Assembly (NCBI RefSeq): GCF_030464885.1
Contig: NZ_JALPRJ010000006.1
Span: forward strand, 1 to 64,000
Length of the DNA stretch: 64,000 nucleotides
From: Caballeronia sp. SEWSISQ10-4 2
GTDB lineage: Bacteria; Pseudomonadota; Gammaproteobacteria; Burkholderiales; Burkholderiaceae
Direction of reading: 5' to 3'
Position numbers and translations under genes: made by a program. Below, piece after piece: positions 19,303 to 28,398 of the stretch (its first letter is position 1; each line of letters opens with the position of its first letter). A model generated the notes under the pieces. It was not told the origin of the DNA, did not search any database, and saw only the letters and a program-made list of their open reading frames with translations.

Positions 19303-19360
19303 TTTCGCGGGCGGTCCGGTCTCGTGCTCGTGACCAGGACCGCCTTCGATGATTCTTTGA

Positions 19361-19395
19361 AAAAACGCGCTGATTTCGGTCAGCGCGTTTTTTTT
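19361..19395 (+). terminator. Intrinsic terminator of the livK-like gene
   Basis: ACGCGCTGA/TCAGCGCGT stem with a short loop, flanked by an A run and eight Ts. It can work in both directions and also serves the converging MFS gene. Confidence 0.9.
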
Positions 19396-19438
19396 GCGAG
19401 GGCGTTTCGCGAGGGTTTATCGATCCCCCTCTCTGCGC

Positions 19439-20713
19439 TCAGAGCTTCAACTGCTTCATGATGCGCGGTCCGACGAGCGCGATCAGCGCCGCACACGCTG
19501 CAACTATCGATAACCCGATCGGCAGCGTGCTCACCTGCGCCACACCGCCTATCAGCACCGGCCCGAACAGCAAGCCGAAGTATGCGAGCCCGGCGACGTG
19601 CGCCAGGCCTTCGGCCGCGCTTACGCCCTCTACGCGCGCGGCCGCAGCGAACAGCACCGGCATCATGTTCGCGAGGCCGAGTCCCATCAGCGTGAAACCC
19701 GCCAGCGTGACTACCGCATTTGGCAATAACAGCGCCGCAACCATGCCGATAAACGCCAGCGCCGCACTCGCGAAGATGAGCTGCGGCGCGCCAAAGCGAG
19801 CGCGCACCGCATCGCCGCCGAAACGCCCCGCCGCCATGCCGCCGGTGAACGCCGCGTAGGCCGCGCTCGACAACGCGGGCGTGGACAGTACGACGTCGCG
19901 CATATAAACCGTGGCCCAGTCGTACATGGCCCCTTCGGCGATCAACGCGATCAAGGCCATGCCGCCCAGCGCCCACAATGCCCTGGAGCGCCAGCGATTC
20001 GACGACGACCGTCCGCCATGGTGGTCGTCCGGGTGAGGGACATGCGGCAGCACGGCGGGCATCGACACCAGAACCACGATCAAACTCACCACTGCTGCCA
20101 GCACGAGATGCGCGAGCGGCGGCATGCCGTGCGCGAGCATTACGCCGCCGGCTGCCGCACCGGCCATCCCGCCGATACTGAACATGCCGTGCAGCGACGA
20201 CATGATCGGCCGGTCGAGCGCTTCTTCTACGGCGCTGGCTTCGGCGTTCATCGCGACATCGAGCGTGGCCATGCTGAAGCCGAACAACGCCAGCACCACG
20301 AGCAGCAGCCAGTAGAACGGCGCGGCCAGGATCAGCGCCCCGCAAACCGACATGCCGATACCGCTCGCGAGGCACGCGCGGCGCGTGCCGACGCGCGCGA
20401 TCCACGGGCCGTTAATGAGCATCGCGACGATCGAGCCGGCGGCGACCGCCAGCAGCGCAAAGGACAGCGAGCCCGGGCTCAGGTGAAATTTGTCGCGTAC
20501 GGTGGGCACGTGAACGCCCCACGAGGCGTACAGCATGCCCGCGATGAAAAACACGGCCATGGTCGCGTAGCGCGCTCGCTCGCGTTTTGCCACGGGAAGC
20601 CGGCGATGCACGGCGTTTGGAGTGTCGTGCCCGACGGCACGGGCGCTGGAAACGGATTCGGACACGGGAATCGCTCTCTTTGCTTTCTTTGTTTTGACTG
20701 CCGGTCCTTTCAC
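19439..20713 (-). CDS. MFS transporter, YbjJ-like
   Basis: MFS protein of up to 424 residues with 12 hydrophobic segments; the first helix is MAVFFIAGMLYASWGVHVP after a ~50-residue basic/serine tail. The opening and the motif NGPWIARVGTRRACLASG resemble the YbjJ-type group; the substrate is unknown. The longest start is GTG 20713. GTG 20665 has AGAGAG upstream and is an equally good candidate. It stands alone and ends at the shared terminator at 19361-19395. Confidence 0.8.
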   Translation of the reverse strand: MKGPAVKTKKAKRAIPVSESVSSARAVGHDTPNAVHRRLPVAKRERARYATMAVFFIAGMLYASWGVHVPTVRDKFHLSPGSLSFALLAVAAGSIVAMLINGPWIARVGTRRACLASGIGMSVCGALILAAPFYWLLLVVLALFGFSMATLDVAMNAEASAVEEALDRPIMSSLHGMFSIGGMAGAAAGGVMLAHGMPPLAHLVLAAVVSLIVVLVSMPAVLPHVPHPDDHHGGRSSSNRWRSRALWALGGMALIALIAEGAMYDWATVYMRDVVLSTPALSSAAYAAFTGGMAAGRFGGDAVRARFGAPQLIFASAALAFIGMVAALLLPNAVVTLAGFTLMGLGLANMMPVLFAAAARVEGVSAAEGLAHVAGLAYFGLLFGPVLIGGVAQVSTLPIGLSIVAACAALIALVGPRIMKQLKL

Positions 20714-20846
20714 TGACCGGCGAAGCTTTCAATTCTATCGGGTTGCGGACATGCCTGGTTTGAGTGCTTTAAGATCGTAAAGGCTGCTGGTTTCCCTTAC
20801 GTGTACGGTTCCAGATTCGCTTTTGAGTTCTCTCGTGAGGTTTGCT

Positions 20847-21512
20847 TTGAATATCCCCTCGCATGCTCCGCTGCATTTATTGCATCAAGTGCCGCACGGC
20901 ACGCTTGCCACTCACTCGCGCGAGCCGCGCGGCTTCCCTTACCCGACCGCATTACCGTTCGCGCCGACTGCCCGTCACGTGCCTATGGTGCTCATTAGCC
21001 ATCTGGCCGAACACACCCGTAATCTGCAAGTGGATGCGCGCGCTGGTTTTCTGATTACCCATTCGGCCGGCGATGCCATTCTCGAAGGCCAGCGCCTTAC
21101 GATGCTCGGCTCGTTTTCTCCGGCGCCGCCTGAATCCGCCGATGAACTGGCGCGCCGTTATCTCCGATATCACCCGGATGCCGCACGTTATCTCGAACTG
21201 GGCGACTTCACGTTTTGGGTCATGTCGCTCGAACGCATGCGCTATATAGGCGGCTTTGGCGCAATGGGTTGGCTCGACGCCGCGGCGCTTGATCCACTTG
21301 AGCCGTTATCCGAGCAGAATGAGCTTCAACTGCTGGCATTATTTGCCGATTCTCCCGCGCGGCCGGCGGACCTCGAACTAATGGGTATCGACAAATATGG
21401 TTGCGATCTGCGGACTCCGGCAGCTCGCAATCGTTTCACCTTCGATAAACCGAAACAAACTCGCGCTGAACTGAATGCCGCGTTGATCGATTGTATTGAA
21501 CGGCATAGGTGA
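20847..21512 (+). CDS. HugZ-like heme-utilisation / pyridoxamine-oxidase-fold protein
   Basis: 221-residue protein with a split FMN-binding barrel (pyridoxamine 5'-phosphate oxidase-like) in residues ~1-140, followed by a C-terminal DUF2470-like domain. It starts PSHAPLHLLHQVPHGTLATHSREPRGFPYPT, as HugZ-type proteins do. HugZ proteins bind and degrade heme. TTG 20847 is chosen because GTGAGG precedes it at good distance and homologous proteins start there; other upstream starts lack a site. No heme transport genes adjoin, so a role in heme use is by family only. Confidence 0.78.
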   Translation: MNIPSHAPLHLLHQVPHGTLATHSREPRGFPYPTALPFAPTARHVPMVLISHLAEHTRNLQVDARAGFLITHSAGDAILEGQRLTMLGSFSPAPPESADELARRYLRYHPDAARYLELGDFTFWVMSLERMRYIGGFGAMGWLDAAALDPLEPLSEQNELQLLALFADSPARPADLELMGIDKYGCDLRTPAARNRFTFDKPKQTRAELNAALIDCIERHR

Positions 21513-21887
21513 TTGTCTGAATTTGCGAACCCGCGACACGTGTCTTTATGTCGCGAAATTACGAGATGGTGTTACCGCGATGAAGCAAATTTTGGAGAAG
21601 CTCGCACGAAATGGAAGTTTTAAGGGACGTGTTTAGGTTTATTTTCATTTCATGAAAGATTTCCCGGCTTAATTTAATGATGTAAGTAAGATGAATGCGG
21701 AGTTTTGGCAACGTTCACCGAATCGCACCAATTGTTACGGACGCCCGTTCGACTGATTTGATTTAAATCGGCAGTGCAGAAACGTGCGCAAAATCCTAGT
21801 TGTGTTAATCTGCGATCCATTGAGAGGCTTTACCTTATAACCGGAACGAGCGACGACTCGTACACTGCAAACCACAAGGAAATCATC
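21513..21887. other. 375-base AT-rich region upstream of the H-NS-like gene
   Basis: This stretch is clearly lower in GC than its surroundings and contains several T/A tracts (for example 21634-21680). No coding frame is supported. It probably holds the promoter and autoregulatory binding region of the H-NS-like gene, since H-NS proteins prefer curved AT-rich DNA (inference). Confidence 0.4.
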
Positions 21888-22193
21888 ATGCCGTCTTACA
21901 AGGAACTTCTCGCGCAGCGCGAAAATCTCGAACGACAGATTGAAGAAGCGAAGTCGCGGGAATATGCTGAAGTTCTCAATGAAATCAAGCAGAAAATGGC
22001 CGACTACGGGATCACGCTTGCTGAATTGGCGGGTGGTCGCGGCGGTAAGAATTTGAAAAATGCATCGCGTCCGCGTGCAGGCGTTGCGCCGAAGTATCGT
22101 GATCCGGACAGCGGCAGCACATGGTCGGGCCGCGGCAAACCACCAAAGTGGATTGCTGGCCAGGAGCGTGACAACTTCCTGATCCAGAAGTGA
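21888..22193 (+). CDS. H-NS-family nucleoid protein (Bv3F/BpH3 type)
   Basis: 101-residue H-NS-like DNA-binding protein. An N-terminal coiled-coil dimerisation segment (MPSYKELLAQRENLERQIEEA...) is followed by a basic linker and the C-terminal DNA-binding core YRDPDSGSTWSGRGKPPKWI, where the RGKPP hook contacts the AT-rich minor groove. The length and motif are those of Burkholderia-type H-NS. ATG 21888 has AAGGAAATC upstream. It is a single gene with its own strong terminator. It probably silences AT-rich acquired DNA. Confidence 0.92.
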   Translation: MPSYKELLAQRENLERQIEEAKSREYAEVLNEIKQKMADYGITLAELAGGRGGKNLKNASRPRAGVAPKYRDPDSGSTWSGRGKPPKWIAGQERDNFLIQK

Positions 22194-22207
22194 GTTTTAG
22201 TCTGATT

Positions 22208-22245
22208 GAAAAAGCCGCACCATTTTAATGGTGCGGCTTTTTTTT
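22208..22245 (+). terminator. Terminator of the H-NS-like gene
   Basis: A 13-bp perfect stem AAAGCCGCACCAT/ATGGTGCGGCTTT with a four-base loop is followed by nine Ts. Confidence 0.92.
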
Positions 22246-22424
22246 GCCTGCGTACTGGCCCGACTCGCCCGGGATTGCTGAAAGCGGCCGGCTCTGCCGA
22301 GTTCAGACAGTATTCGAGGCACGACTGAGAACGCGTCGTGTTTAATGTAAATAGATGATTTTTATAGGGTTTATCGTTTTTAGGCGAGTGCGGTTCAGCG
22401 CGGCTTGCTAAAATTCGTCACTCA

Positions 22425-23636
22425 ATGACTTCGAGTGATGACATGTCGCTATCAACAGCGCGCGCGGTGGAAAAGCAGGACGTAGCCCGCAAAACAACCT
22501 TTGCAAGTATTGCGCTTAATTCGGTGCTGATGGCGGCTCAGATCGTTGTCGGCGTGTTTGCGCATTCCCAGGCCTTGATTGCCGACGGCGTTCATTCACT
22601 GGCCGACCTGGTGTCGGACTTCATCGTGCTGTTGGCTAATCGGCATAGCAACGCCGCTCCGGACGACGACCACAATTACGGTCATAGCCGTTATGAAACA
22701 GTCGCTTCATTATTTCTCGGCGCGTTGTTAATTGCCGTCGGTGTCGGGATGTTATGGCGGGCGGGTGAACGTATTGCGAATCTTCAGGACATTCCGACAG
22801 TTCACGTGAGTGCATTGGTCGTCGCGGTGATCGTCCTGATTTCAAAGGAATTATTGTTTCGCTATATGCTCCGCGCTGCCGAACGCGTGAGATCGGCACT
22901 CCTGATCGCAAATGCGTGGCACGCTCGTTCGGATGCCGCGTCGTCACTTGTGGTCGCAATCGGCATTATTGGCAGTATGGCCGGCTGGCGTTTGCTGGAT
23001 CCTATCGCGGCTGCAATTGTCGGTTTTATGGTGGCGCGCATGGGATGGACTTTCGGATGGGATGCGTTACAGGATTTGTCGGATCGCGCACTGGACCAAG
23101 CCGAAACAGAAAAATTGCGAATGTTGTTGGTCAGCACGCCGGGCGTTCGCGACGTGCATGAATTGCGCACGCGGAAAATGGGCGATCTCGCTATTGTCGA
23201 CGCGCATATTCTCGTCGATCCCCGTATTTCAGTTTCAGAGGGCCATTACATCGCAGAATCGGCGCGAGCGAGCTTGTTGACAAATACCCGTGTCGTCGAC
23301 GCATTGATTCACGTCGATCCGGAAAATGATGAAGTCAATCCACCTCCGGGCAGAATGCCTACACGTTCGGCTGTGAGTGATGCCGTCAGTGCTGTATTGG
23401 GCGCTCACGGTCTGACGTACGACAGTCTGAACCTGCATTATCTAAGCAGCGGCTTCGATATCGACCTGACGCTTCCCGCCGGTTTAAGCGACGAACAGCT
23501 GGGCAGCCTGGAGCGTGTCGATTTTGATGCGCTCAAGCGGAAACTCGGCGCGCGCGAAATTCGGCTTGCCCGAGCTGTGCGAAATCCGCCGGGTGTTGTG
23601 AATACTGAACATGCTGCCGCTTCTCGCACTCACTAA
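22425..23636 (+). CDS. Cation diffusion facilitator (CDF) metal transporter
   Basis: 403-residue CDF protein with six hydrophobic helices and the family signature ALIADGVHSLADLVSDF near residues 48-64, where H and D bind the metal. A second-helix motif HNYGHSRYETVASL follows, then a cytoplasmic C-terminal domain (about 225-390). It probably exports Fe, Zn, Mn or Co; the metal cannot be told. It is longer than FieF (300 residues) because of an extended C-terminal domain. Start taken at ATG 22425; ATG 22443 is an alternative, as no strong ribosome site decides. Confidence 0.88.
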   Translation: MTSSDDMSLSTARAVEKQDVARKTTFASIALNSVLMAAQIVVGVFAHSQALIADGVHSLADLVSDFIVLLANRHSNAAPDDDHNYGHSRYETVASLFLGALLIAVGVGMLWRAGERIANLQDIPTVHVSALVVAVIVLISKELLFRYMLRAAERVRSALLIANAWHARSDAASSLVVAIGIIGSMAGWRLLDPIAAAIVGFMVARMGWTFGWDALQDLSDRALDQAETEKLRMLLVSTPGVRDVHELRTRKMGDLAIVDAHILVDPRISVSEGHYIAESARASLLTNTRVVDALIHVDPENDEVNPPPGRMPTRSAVSDAVSAVLGAHGLTYDSLNLHYLSSGFDIDLTLPAGLSDEQLGSLERVDFDALKRKLGAREIRLARAVRNPPGVVNTEHAAASRTH

Positions 23637-23671
23637 AGTGTCAAATTAAATTCAGGCAATTGAAGGCCGGT

Positions 23672-24130
23672 TCAAAGGGGCAATTGGGTATCGAATTTGA
23701 TCTCGCGCAGCACCACGCTGGTCCGGACTTGTGCGACCGCCGGAATCTTGAAGATACGGTCGTGGAGAAAAGCGTCATACGACTTGATGTCCGGCGCGAC
23801 AATTTTCAGGATGTAATCGGCCTCGCCCGTGGTGCTGTAGCACTCGGTGACTTCCGGGCACGTGGTGATCTCGCGTTCGAATTGTTCAACGCCGCCTTCT
23901 GTGTGACGCGTGAGATGAATATGAGCGAGCGCGCAAACATGCAAGCCGAGTTTTTCGCGATCGAGCAACGCGGTGTACCGCTGAATCACGCCCGATTGCT
24001 CCATATCCTTGATGCGCCGCCAGCACGGGGTGCTGGAGAGCCCGACTTGGTCGGATATCTCCTGAACTGAACGGCGGGCGTCCAGTTGCAGAAGTCGGAG
24101 GATTTTTTGTGAAAACGTGTCGAGAGTCAA
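23672..24130 (-). CDS. Lrp/AsnC-family transcriptional regulator
   Basis: 152-residue Lrp/AsnC regulator: N-terminal helix-turn-helix with SVQEISDQVGLSSTPCWRRIKDME, then the RAM ligand-binding domain (from LGLHVCALAHIHLTRH). The length and HTH are typical of the family. TTG 24130 is chosen because AAAGGAGG lies six bases upstream and the protein then starts at the standard position; a longer frame to 24280 would add 50 unrelated residues. Its target is unknown. The neighbouring exonuclease gene runs the same way but starts 95 bases downstream of this region, so no shared operon is certain. Confidence 0.9.
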   Translation of the reverse strand: MTLDTFSQKILRLLQLDARRSVQEISDQVGLSSTPCWRRIKDMEQSGVIQRYTALLDREKLGLHVCALAHIHLTRHTEGGVEQFEREITTCPEVTECYSTTGEADYILKIVAPDIKSYDAFLHDRIFKIPAVAQVRTSVVLREIKFDTQLPL

Positions 24131-24224
24131 CTGCGCCTCCTTTCGGTCGCTACCAACTCCAATAGTAGAGGTGGCAGAAAGGAAGCGCAATGTCAAACGC
24201 CTGCCGTGAGCAATATTGCCTAAC

Positions 24225-24875
24225 TCAATGCCCAGACTGCGCGTTTTGTCCTTCGGCGTCTTTGTCGTCCGGCGTTTCACCGGCCGCTTTTAACGATGCC
24301 AGCAGCGCCCGCTGAGTCCGCAATTCGGCCAGCATGTTGCAGAAAAGGGCACCTTGTTCGACGGCGTCATCGAGTGCGACGTGCGTGTGCGGAAGTTCGT
24401 CGAACCAGTGTTTCGGCAAACGCGGTTTGATGGCTTTCCGGTACGGCAGATCGGTCAGCGCGAATGCGAGTGTCTTGATGTCGAGCGCCGACCATGAGAA
24501 CGGGCAACGCTCGGCGAAACGCATCATGTACCAGAACATGTACGTGAAGTCGAAACCTGCAGGATACGCAACGAACACGGGCTTGCCGGGCAACGCCTCC
24601 ACCCATTCAACGTAAGCGCGCAATGCAGTGAGCGGTTGCTGCAAGTCCTTACGGCATGCGGCCCATGCTTCGGGCTGGGTCTTCCACCAGGCGGCCTGAA
24701 TCGGGTGAGGCGCCGCGCCTTCCAGCGTTTCGAGATTGGCGGAGAACGTGCCGATCAGTTCCTTGTGCTCCGTGTAGGCCGCCGATGCAAAACTCAACAT
24801 GGAGTGCGGCCCGGGAATGGGTCCATCAGCTTCGACGTCCGTGCTTACGTAGATTTCCGGAATAGCGGTGCTCAT
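24225..24875 (-). CDS. DEDD-type 3'-5' exonuclease (Rv2179c/DUF5051-like)
   Basis: 216-residue RNase H-fold exonuclease. The first acidic motif DVEADGP lies at residues ~13-19 and the last motif [11 protein letters not shown] fits the H-x4-D pattern of DEDDh enzymes. The opening [16 protein letters not shown] matches the bacterial 3'-5' exoribonuclease group related to Rv2179c. Biological substrate not known. Its ATG overlaps the stop of the MBL gene by four bases (ATGA), so the two are a coupled pair with the MBL hydrolase first. Confidence 0.82.
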   Translation of the reverse strand: MSTAIPEIYVSTDVEADGPIPGPHSMLSFASAAYTEHKELIGTFSANLETLEGAAPHPIQAAWWKTQPEAWAACRKDLQQPLTALRAYVEWVEALPGKPVFVAYPAGFDFTYMFWYMMRFAERCPFSWSALDIKTLAFALTDLPYRKAIKPRLPKHWFDELPHTHVALDDAVEQGALFCNMLAELRTQRALLASLKAAGETPDDKDAEGQNAQSGH

Positions 24876-25516
24876 GCGCTCATCCGGTCGCCGACGAACG
24901 GGTTGGTGCGGCGTTCATGACCGAACGTGGACGCAGGACCGTGGCCCGGCACGAACGTAACGTCATCGCCCAGCGGCCAAAGTTTTTCCTGCACGGAGCG
25001 CACGAGGTCGGAATGGTTGCCGCGCGGAAAGTCCGTACGGCCAATCGACCCCGCAAACAGTACGTCGCCGACCAATGCCAGGCGGTTCGCCCGGTTGAAG
25101 AAGATCACATGGCCCGGCGTATGTCCGGGGCAGTGATAAACCTCCATGGTTTCGTCGCCGAACTGAACCGAATCGCCTTCTTGCAGCCACCGGTCAGGCG
25201 TGAAGACCTGCGCATCACCGAACCCGAAGCGTTTGCTTTGCTCCGGCAACTGTTCGATCCAGAACGCGTCTTCGGTGTGTGGTCCGTGTATCTCCACACC
25301 ATAGTGGTCGGCAACCGCCCTCGCGCCGCCGCAATGATCGAGATGCCCGTGCGTGAGCAGCACTTTGTCGACGGATACCTCGAGTTGCTCGACCGCGCTG
25401 ATGATCCGCTCGACTTCACCGCCCGGATCGACGACGACCGCGCGGCCCGTCGCGTCGCACACGACGATTGAACAATTTTGCTGAAACGGTGTCACGGGAA
25501 TAAGAGTGACCTTCAT
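24872..25516 (-). CDS. MBL-fold metallo-hydrolase (GloB/YcbL-like)
   Basis: 214-residue metallo-beta-lactamase-fold hydrolase of the glyoxalase II-like YcbL type. Metal ligands are [10 protein letters not shown] (HxHxDH), the His in [10 protein letters not shown], the Asp in [13 protein letters not shown], and the final His in FVPGHGP. Length fits YcbL-type thioesterases (about 215) rather than full GloB (about 250). It precedes the exonuclease gene with a four-base overlap. The physiological thioester is unknown. Confidence 0.9.
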   Translation of the reverse strand: MKVTLIPVTPFQQNCSIVVCDATGRAVVVDPGGEVERIISAVEQLEVSVDKVLLTHGHLDHCGGARAVADHYGVEIHGPHTEDAFWIEQLPEQSKRFGFGDAQVFTPDRWLQEGDSVQFGDETMEVYHCPGHTPGHVIFFNRANRLALVGDVLFAGSIGRTDFPRGNHSDLVRSVQEKLWPLGDDVTFVPGHGPASTFGHERRTNPFVGDRMSA

Positions 25517-25716
25517 GGATAGGCGACCGGACGCGTAAAAACGTCCATTGTAACGGGCGAAAACTGGCGCTGCGGCCGCTCGTCAAGCGTTAGCCGAACG
25601 GTCGAAATTTGCCTAAAAAGGAGGCGGAATCCGCAATTTTTACGCTTACAGAGAAAATGAGTAACATTTTGTGCATCAATGGTCGGTCCAAGTATGCCTT
25701 TGGGTATAATCGGGCC

Positions 25717-25777
25717 ACGTGTGCATGGTTTGAACATGCCATCAATGGGCACTGAGAGACGCGAGTAGCGCGTTTTT
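25717..25777 (+). ncRNA. Candidate ~60-nt small RNA (promoter -10 plus terminator)
   Basis: A perfect TATAAT hexamer at 25705-25710 is followed seven bases later by a hairpin GCATG/CATGC (25722-25738). After that comes an intrinsic terminator: ACGCG/CGCGT with a five-base loop and five Ts (25759-25777). No open frame of use lies in between. A transcript of about 60 bases would result. A recognisable -35 is missing. A longer fold closing 25717-25726 with 25850-25859 (10 bp with two G-U pairs) is also possible. The rest of the gap 25517-26194 shows no supported gene. Confidence 0.35.
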
Positions 25778-26194
25778 ACAATTGTCATCAAGTACGCAGT
25801 TCGGAGCAGCAGTGCTTCGAAATCGCAATCAAGCATCGGTTTTGGCCGATGTGCACGTCTTGTCCAGCCAGGTGCGATGCGCCTGCCAACGGCCTTAGCT
25901 GCCGTCATGCTGGATGGGGCCTACGCCGCCGTTCCTGCGCAATTGAGCGCGCAAGAACGTGTGATCCACGTTCGATGGCGGCATGTGGGGTCTGGTCAGG
26001 CTGCCGGGGACAGGTTGCGCCAGACGTGAAAACTAACCGGGCATTTGCGGCGAGGTACGCCGCACCCGAGCACTGGCTCGCCATTCGAATTTTCGAGCGG
26101 GGTGTACCTTTGCGCGGAAAAAGCCTTGAGCTGCCTACGCACGTCCGCGTTTTGTCGGACGGTTGAGGCGGCTCGAACCGTTGATTACACGTCT

Positions 26195-26827
26195 ATGAAT
26201 TTACGACTAACCCGACATCTCGGGAGTCTTTTGGTCTTTGCAATCCTCACGGGTTGCGCGATGCCGCCAAGCGGTGGCGATCAGGCGAGCGCGCTGAAAA
26301 CCGGCGCGCAGTCAGCCAGCGCCGCGAACACGGGCCGCGGGGCGGGGCGCCTTGCTGCACCGCTCGCTTACGACTCCCGGCTGAATGCATTACCCTCGTC
26401 GGCCAGCAATTCCTCTGACACATCCTCGCTGGCGAACGCGGCGCCCATCACTGCCGGTCCGAATATCGGAGACTTCGAGCAGCAGGGCCGCGCCTCTTGG
26501 TACGGCCGCGGTTTCCATGGCCGAAAGACGGCCAGCGGCGAACGCTATAACATGCATGCGCTCACCGCAGCGCATCGCACGCTGCCGCTCGCTTCGTGGG
26601 TTCGTGTGACTAATCAGGCGAATAACAAATCGGTGGTCGTCAAGATCAACGACCGTGGCCCGTATGCGCGCGGCCGTGTGATTGATCTTTCCTATGCCGC
26701 CGCCGCCGTGCTCGGCATGCGTGGCGCGGGTGTCGGAAAGGTGAAGATCGAAGGCTTGACGCAGCAGGAAGCGCGAGCGGCACGAGAGCAAGAGCAATCG
26801 CTGGCATCGATCACGCCTGCCGACTGA
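26195..26827 (+). CDS. rlpA: RlpA-family septal lipoprotein
   Basis: 210-residue lipoprotein with a double-psi beta-barrel (RlpA) domain at ~residues 100-195, including [33 protein letters not shown] and [15 protein letters not shown]. The signal peptide ends in the lipobox LTGC (residues ~20-23), so it is lipid-anchored, probably in the outer membrane. RlpA proteins bind or cleave denuded glycan strands at the septum. There is no SPOR domain at the C-terminus, unlike Pseudomonas RlpA. ATG 26195 is chosen because only it gives a signal peptide. A strong terminator follows. Confidence 0.9.
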   Translation: MNLRLTRHLGSLLVFAILTGCAMPPSGGDQASALKTGAQSASAANTGRGAGRLAAPLAYDSRLNALPSSASNSSDTSSLANAAPITAGPNIGDFEQQGRASWYGRGFHGRKTASGERYNMHALTAAHRTLPLASWVRVTNQANNKSVVVKINDRGPYARGRVIDLSYAAAAVLGMRGAGVGKVKIEGLTQQEARAAREQEQSLASITPAD

Positions 26828-26848
26828 TCATCGTCAGCTTATTGCGTA

Positions 26849-26883
26849 GCAAAAAAACGGGCCGTTTCGACGGCCCGTTTTTT
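26849..26883 (+). terminator. Bidirectional terminator between rlpA and rsmI
   Basis: AAAACGGGCCG/CGGCCCGTTTT stem with a six-base loop, A run before and T run after. It lies between converging rlpA and rsmI and can serve both. Confidence 0.9.
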
Positions 26884-26894
26884 ATTGCCGCACG

Positions 26895-27788
26895 TCATTC
26901 GCGCTCGTTCTCTCCGCGCGCCTTATCCATTGCCAGCGCCCTTGTGTACAGCGCATTGCGCGATGCGCCCGTCAACGTCGCCGCCAATCTCGCAGCGCTG
27001 CTCACCGATAACTCCTCCAGCAAGGTTGCGAGCAAGGCGTCATGAGCGTCGTCGGCGGCCTCTTGCTGCGGCGCGCCTTCCACCACGAGAACGAATTCGC
27101 CGCGTTGCCGGTTTGCATCGCCGGCGAGCCACGTTGGCCCTTCGGCCAGGGTGCAGCAATGGATGCTCTCATGTAACTTGGTCAACTCACGAGCAATCAG
27201 CAATCGCCGCTCGCCACCGAACGCGCGCTCAAGCGCCTGCACCGTTTCCACAATCCGATGCGGCGCTTCGTAGAAAACAAGCGCTGGCGTGTGCGTGAGC
27301 AGCGACTGCAACTGCGTGTCGCGCTGCTTCGGTTTGGTGGCAAGAAAGCCGATGAACGAAAACGTGTGAACCCATGCGCCAGCCACGCTGAGCGCGGTGG
27401 CGAGTGCGCTCGCGCCTGGCAGCGGGATGATGGGAAAGCCGGCTTCGCGCACTGCATCGACAAGCTTGGCGCCTGGGTCCGATATGCCCGGTGTGCCCGC
27501 ATCCGAGACACAGGCAATGCGCTCGCCATTACGCAGATGTGCGATCACGTGCTCGGCGGCGCTGCGCTCATTGTGTTCATGCACGGCTATGGTCGGCTTC
27601 GAAATGCCATAGCGCGACAGCAGCTGGGACGTGTTGCGCGTGTCCTCGGCAGCCACCCGGTCGACGAGTCCGAGCACATGCAGCGCACGCACCGTGATGT
27701 CCGCGACATTGCCAATGGGCGTCGCGACTATATAGAGCGCGCCAGCCGGAAACTGCTGGCCAAGGGCCAATTCGGAGAGTGGAGTCAT
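26895..27788 (-). CDS. rsmI: 16S rRNA (cytidine-1402-2'-O)-methyltransferase
   Basis: 297-residue RsmI with the family opening [20 protein letters not shown], the SAM-binding segments [13 protein letters not shown] and [18 protein letters not shown], and [16 protein letters not shown]. It 2'-O-methylates C1402 in the ribosomal P site. ATG 27788 gives the usual length; a start 12-15 bases further up is possible. It is divergent from yraN and their start regions overlap, an arrangement seen widely in proteobacteria. Confidence 0.93.
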   Translation of the reverse strand: MTPLSELALGQQFPAGALYIVATPIGNVADITVRALHVLGLVDRVAAEDTRNTSQLLSRYGISKPTIAVHEHNERSAAEHVIAHLRNGERIACVSDAGTPGISDPGAKLVDAVREAGFPIIPLPGASALATALSVAGAWVHTFSFIGFLATKPKQRDTQLQSLLTHTPALVFYEAPHRIVETVQALERAFGGERRLLIARELTKLHESIHCCTLAEGPTWLAGDANRQRGEFVLVVEGAPQQEAADDAHDALLATLLEELSVSSAARLAATLTGASRNALYTRALAMDKARGENERE

Positions 27789-28225
27789 GAGGGCGGGTGG
27801 CATGCGGAGGACGTCATTGTGCCATGCGAAGAGAGACAACTTTTTGGGGAACGGAGTGTCGAAAACGATCGGAAACGCGTTCGAGCAACGCGCGCTGGAA
27901 TATCTGCAGCGGCAGCGCCTGCGTTTTGTCGCGCGCAATTTCGTGTGTCGCGGCGGCGAAATCGATCTTGTGATGCGCGAGATCGGCAGCCAGCGTGCAC
28001 TGGTATTCGTCGAGGTGCGCGCGCGGCGCAGTCGGCAGTTCGCGGCAGTTCGCGGCAGCTGCGGCAAGTATCGGCGCGCATAAGCAACGGCGGCTCGTTC
28101 TCGCGGCGCAGCACTATCTGATGACGTGGCGTGGTGCGCTGCCCGTGTGCCGCTTCGACGTGATCGCGTTCGATGCGGGCCGCATCGTATGGTTACGCGA
28201 CGCTTTTCGCACGGATACGTCGTGA
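27787..28225 (+). pseudogene. yraN: YraN (UPF0102) broken by a 10-bp tandem duplication
   Basis: The first frame reads an UPF0102 nuclease-like protein ([44 protein letters not shown]) and then runs into a stop at 28083. The conserved C-terminal half ([32 protein letters not shown]) continues in another frame to 28225. The switch falls exactly at a perfect 10-bp tandem duplication at 28033-28052. Removing one copy joins ...RRSRQF to [14 protein letters not shown] without any other change. So this is either a true frameshift mutation or a sequencing or assembly error. YraN function is unknown; it resembles Holliday-junction-resolvase-like folds. Confidence 0.88.
28033..28052 (+). repeat. 10-bp tandem duplication inside yraN
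   Basis: CGGCAGTTCG occurs twice back to back, followed by a third partial CGGCAG. The extra copy shifts the yraN frame by one. Confidence 0.95.
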
Positions 28226-28398
28226 AAGCGCGCGCATCTTAAGTGACGCGGACAGCGAGTGCGGTAAACTGCGCGGAGCTTGGGCGCCGGGGAAGTATTG
28301 AAGTGGTGAAGCATCGGCTTGGCGACCTATCGAAGCAAACCGTCGAAGCAGCCTGTCAATAAACTACCGCGCATGGCGCGGCCGATAACCGAGAGTCG

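Noticed and set aside
25513-25908. A 131-residue minus-strand frame upstream of the MBL gene.
   Set aside because: No ribosome site and no domain, and it covers the possible small-RNA promoter and terminator; composition is not coding-like.
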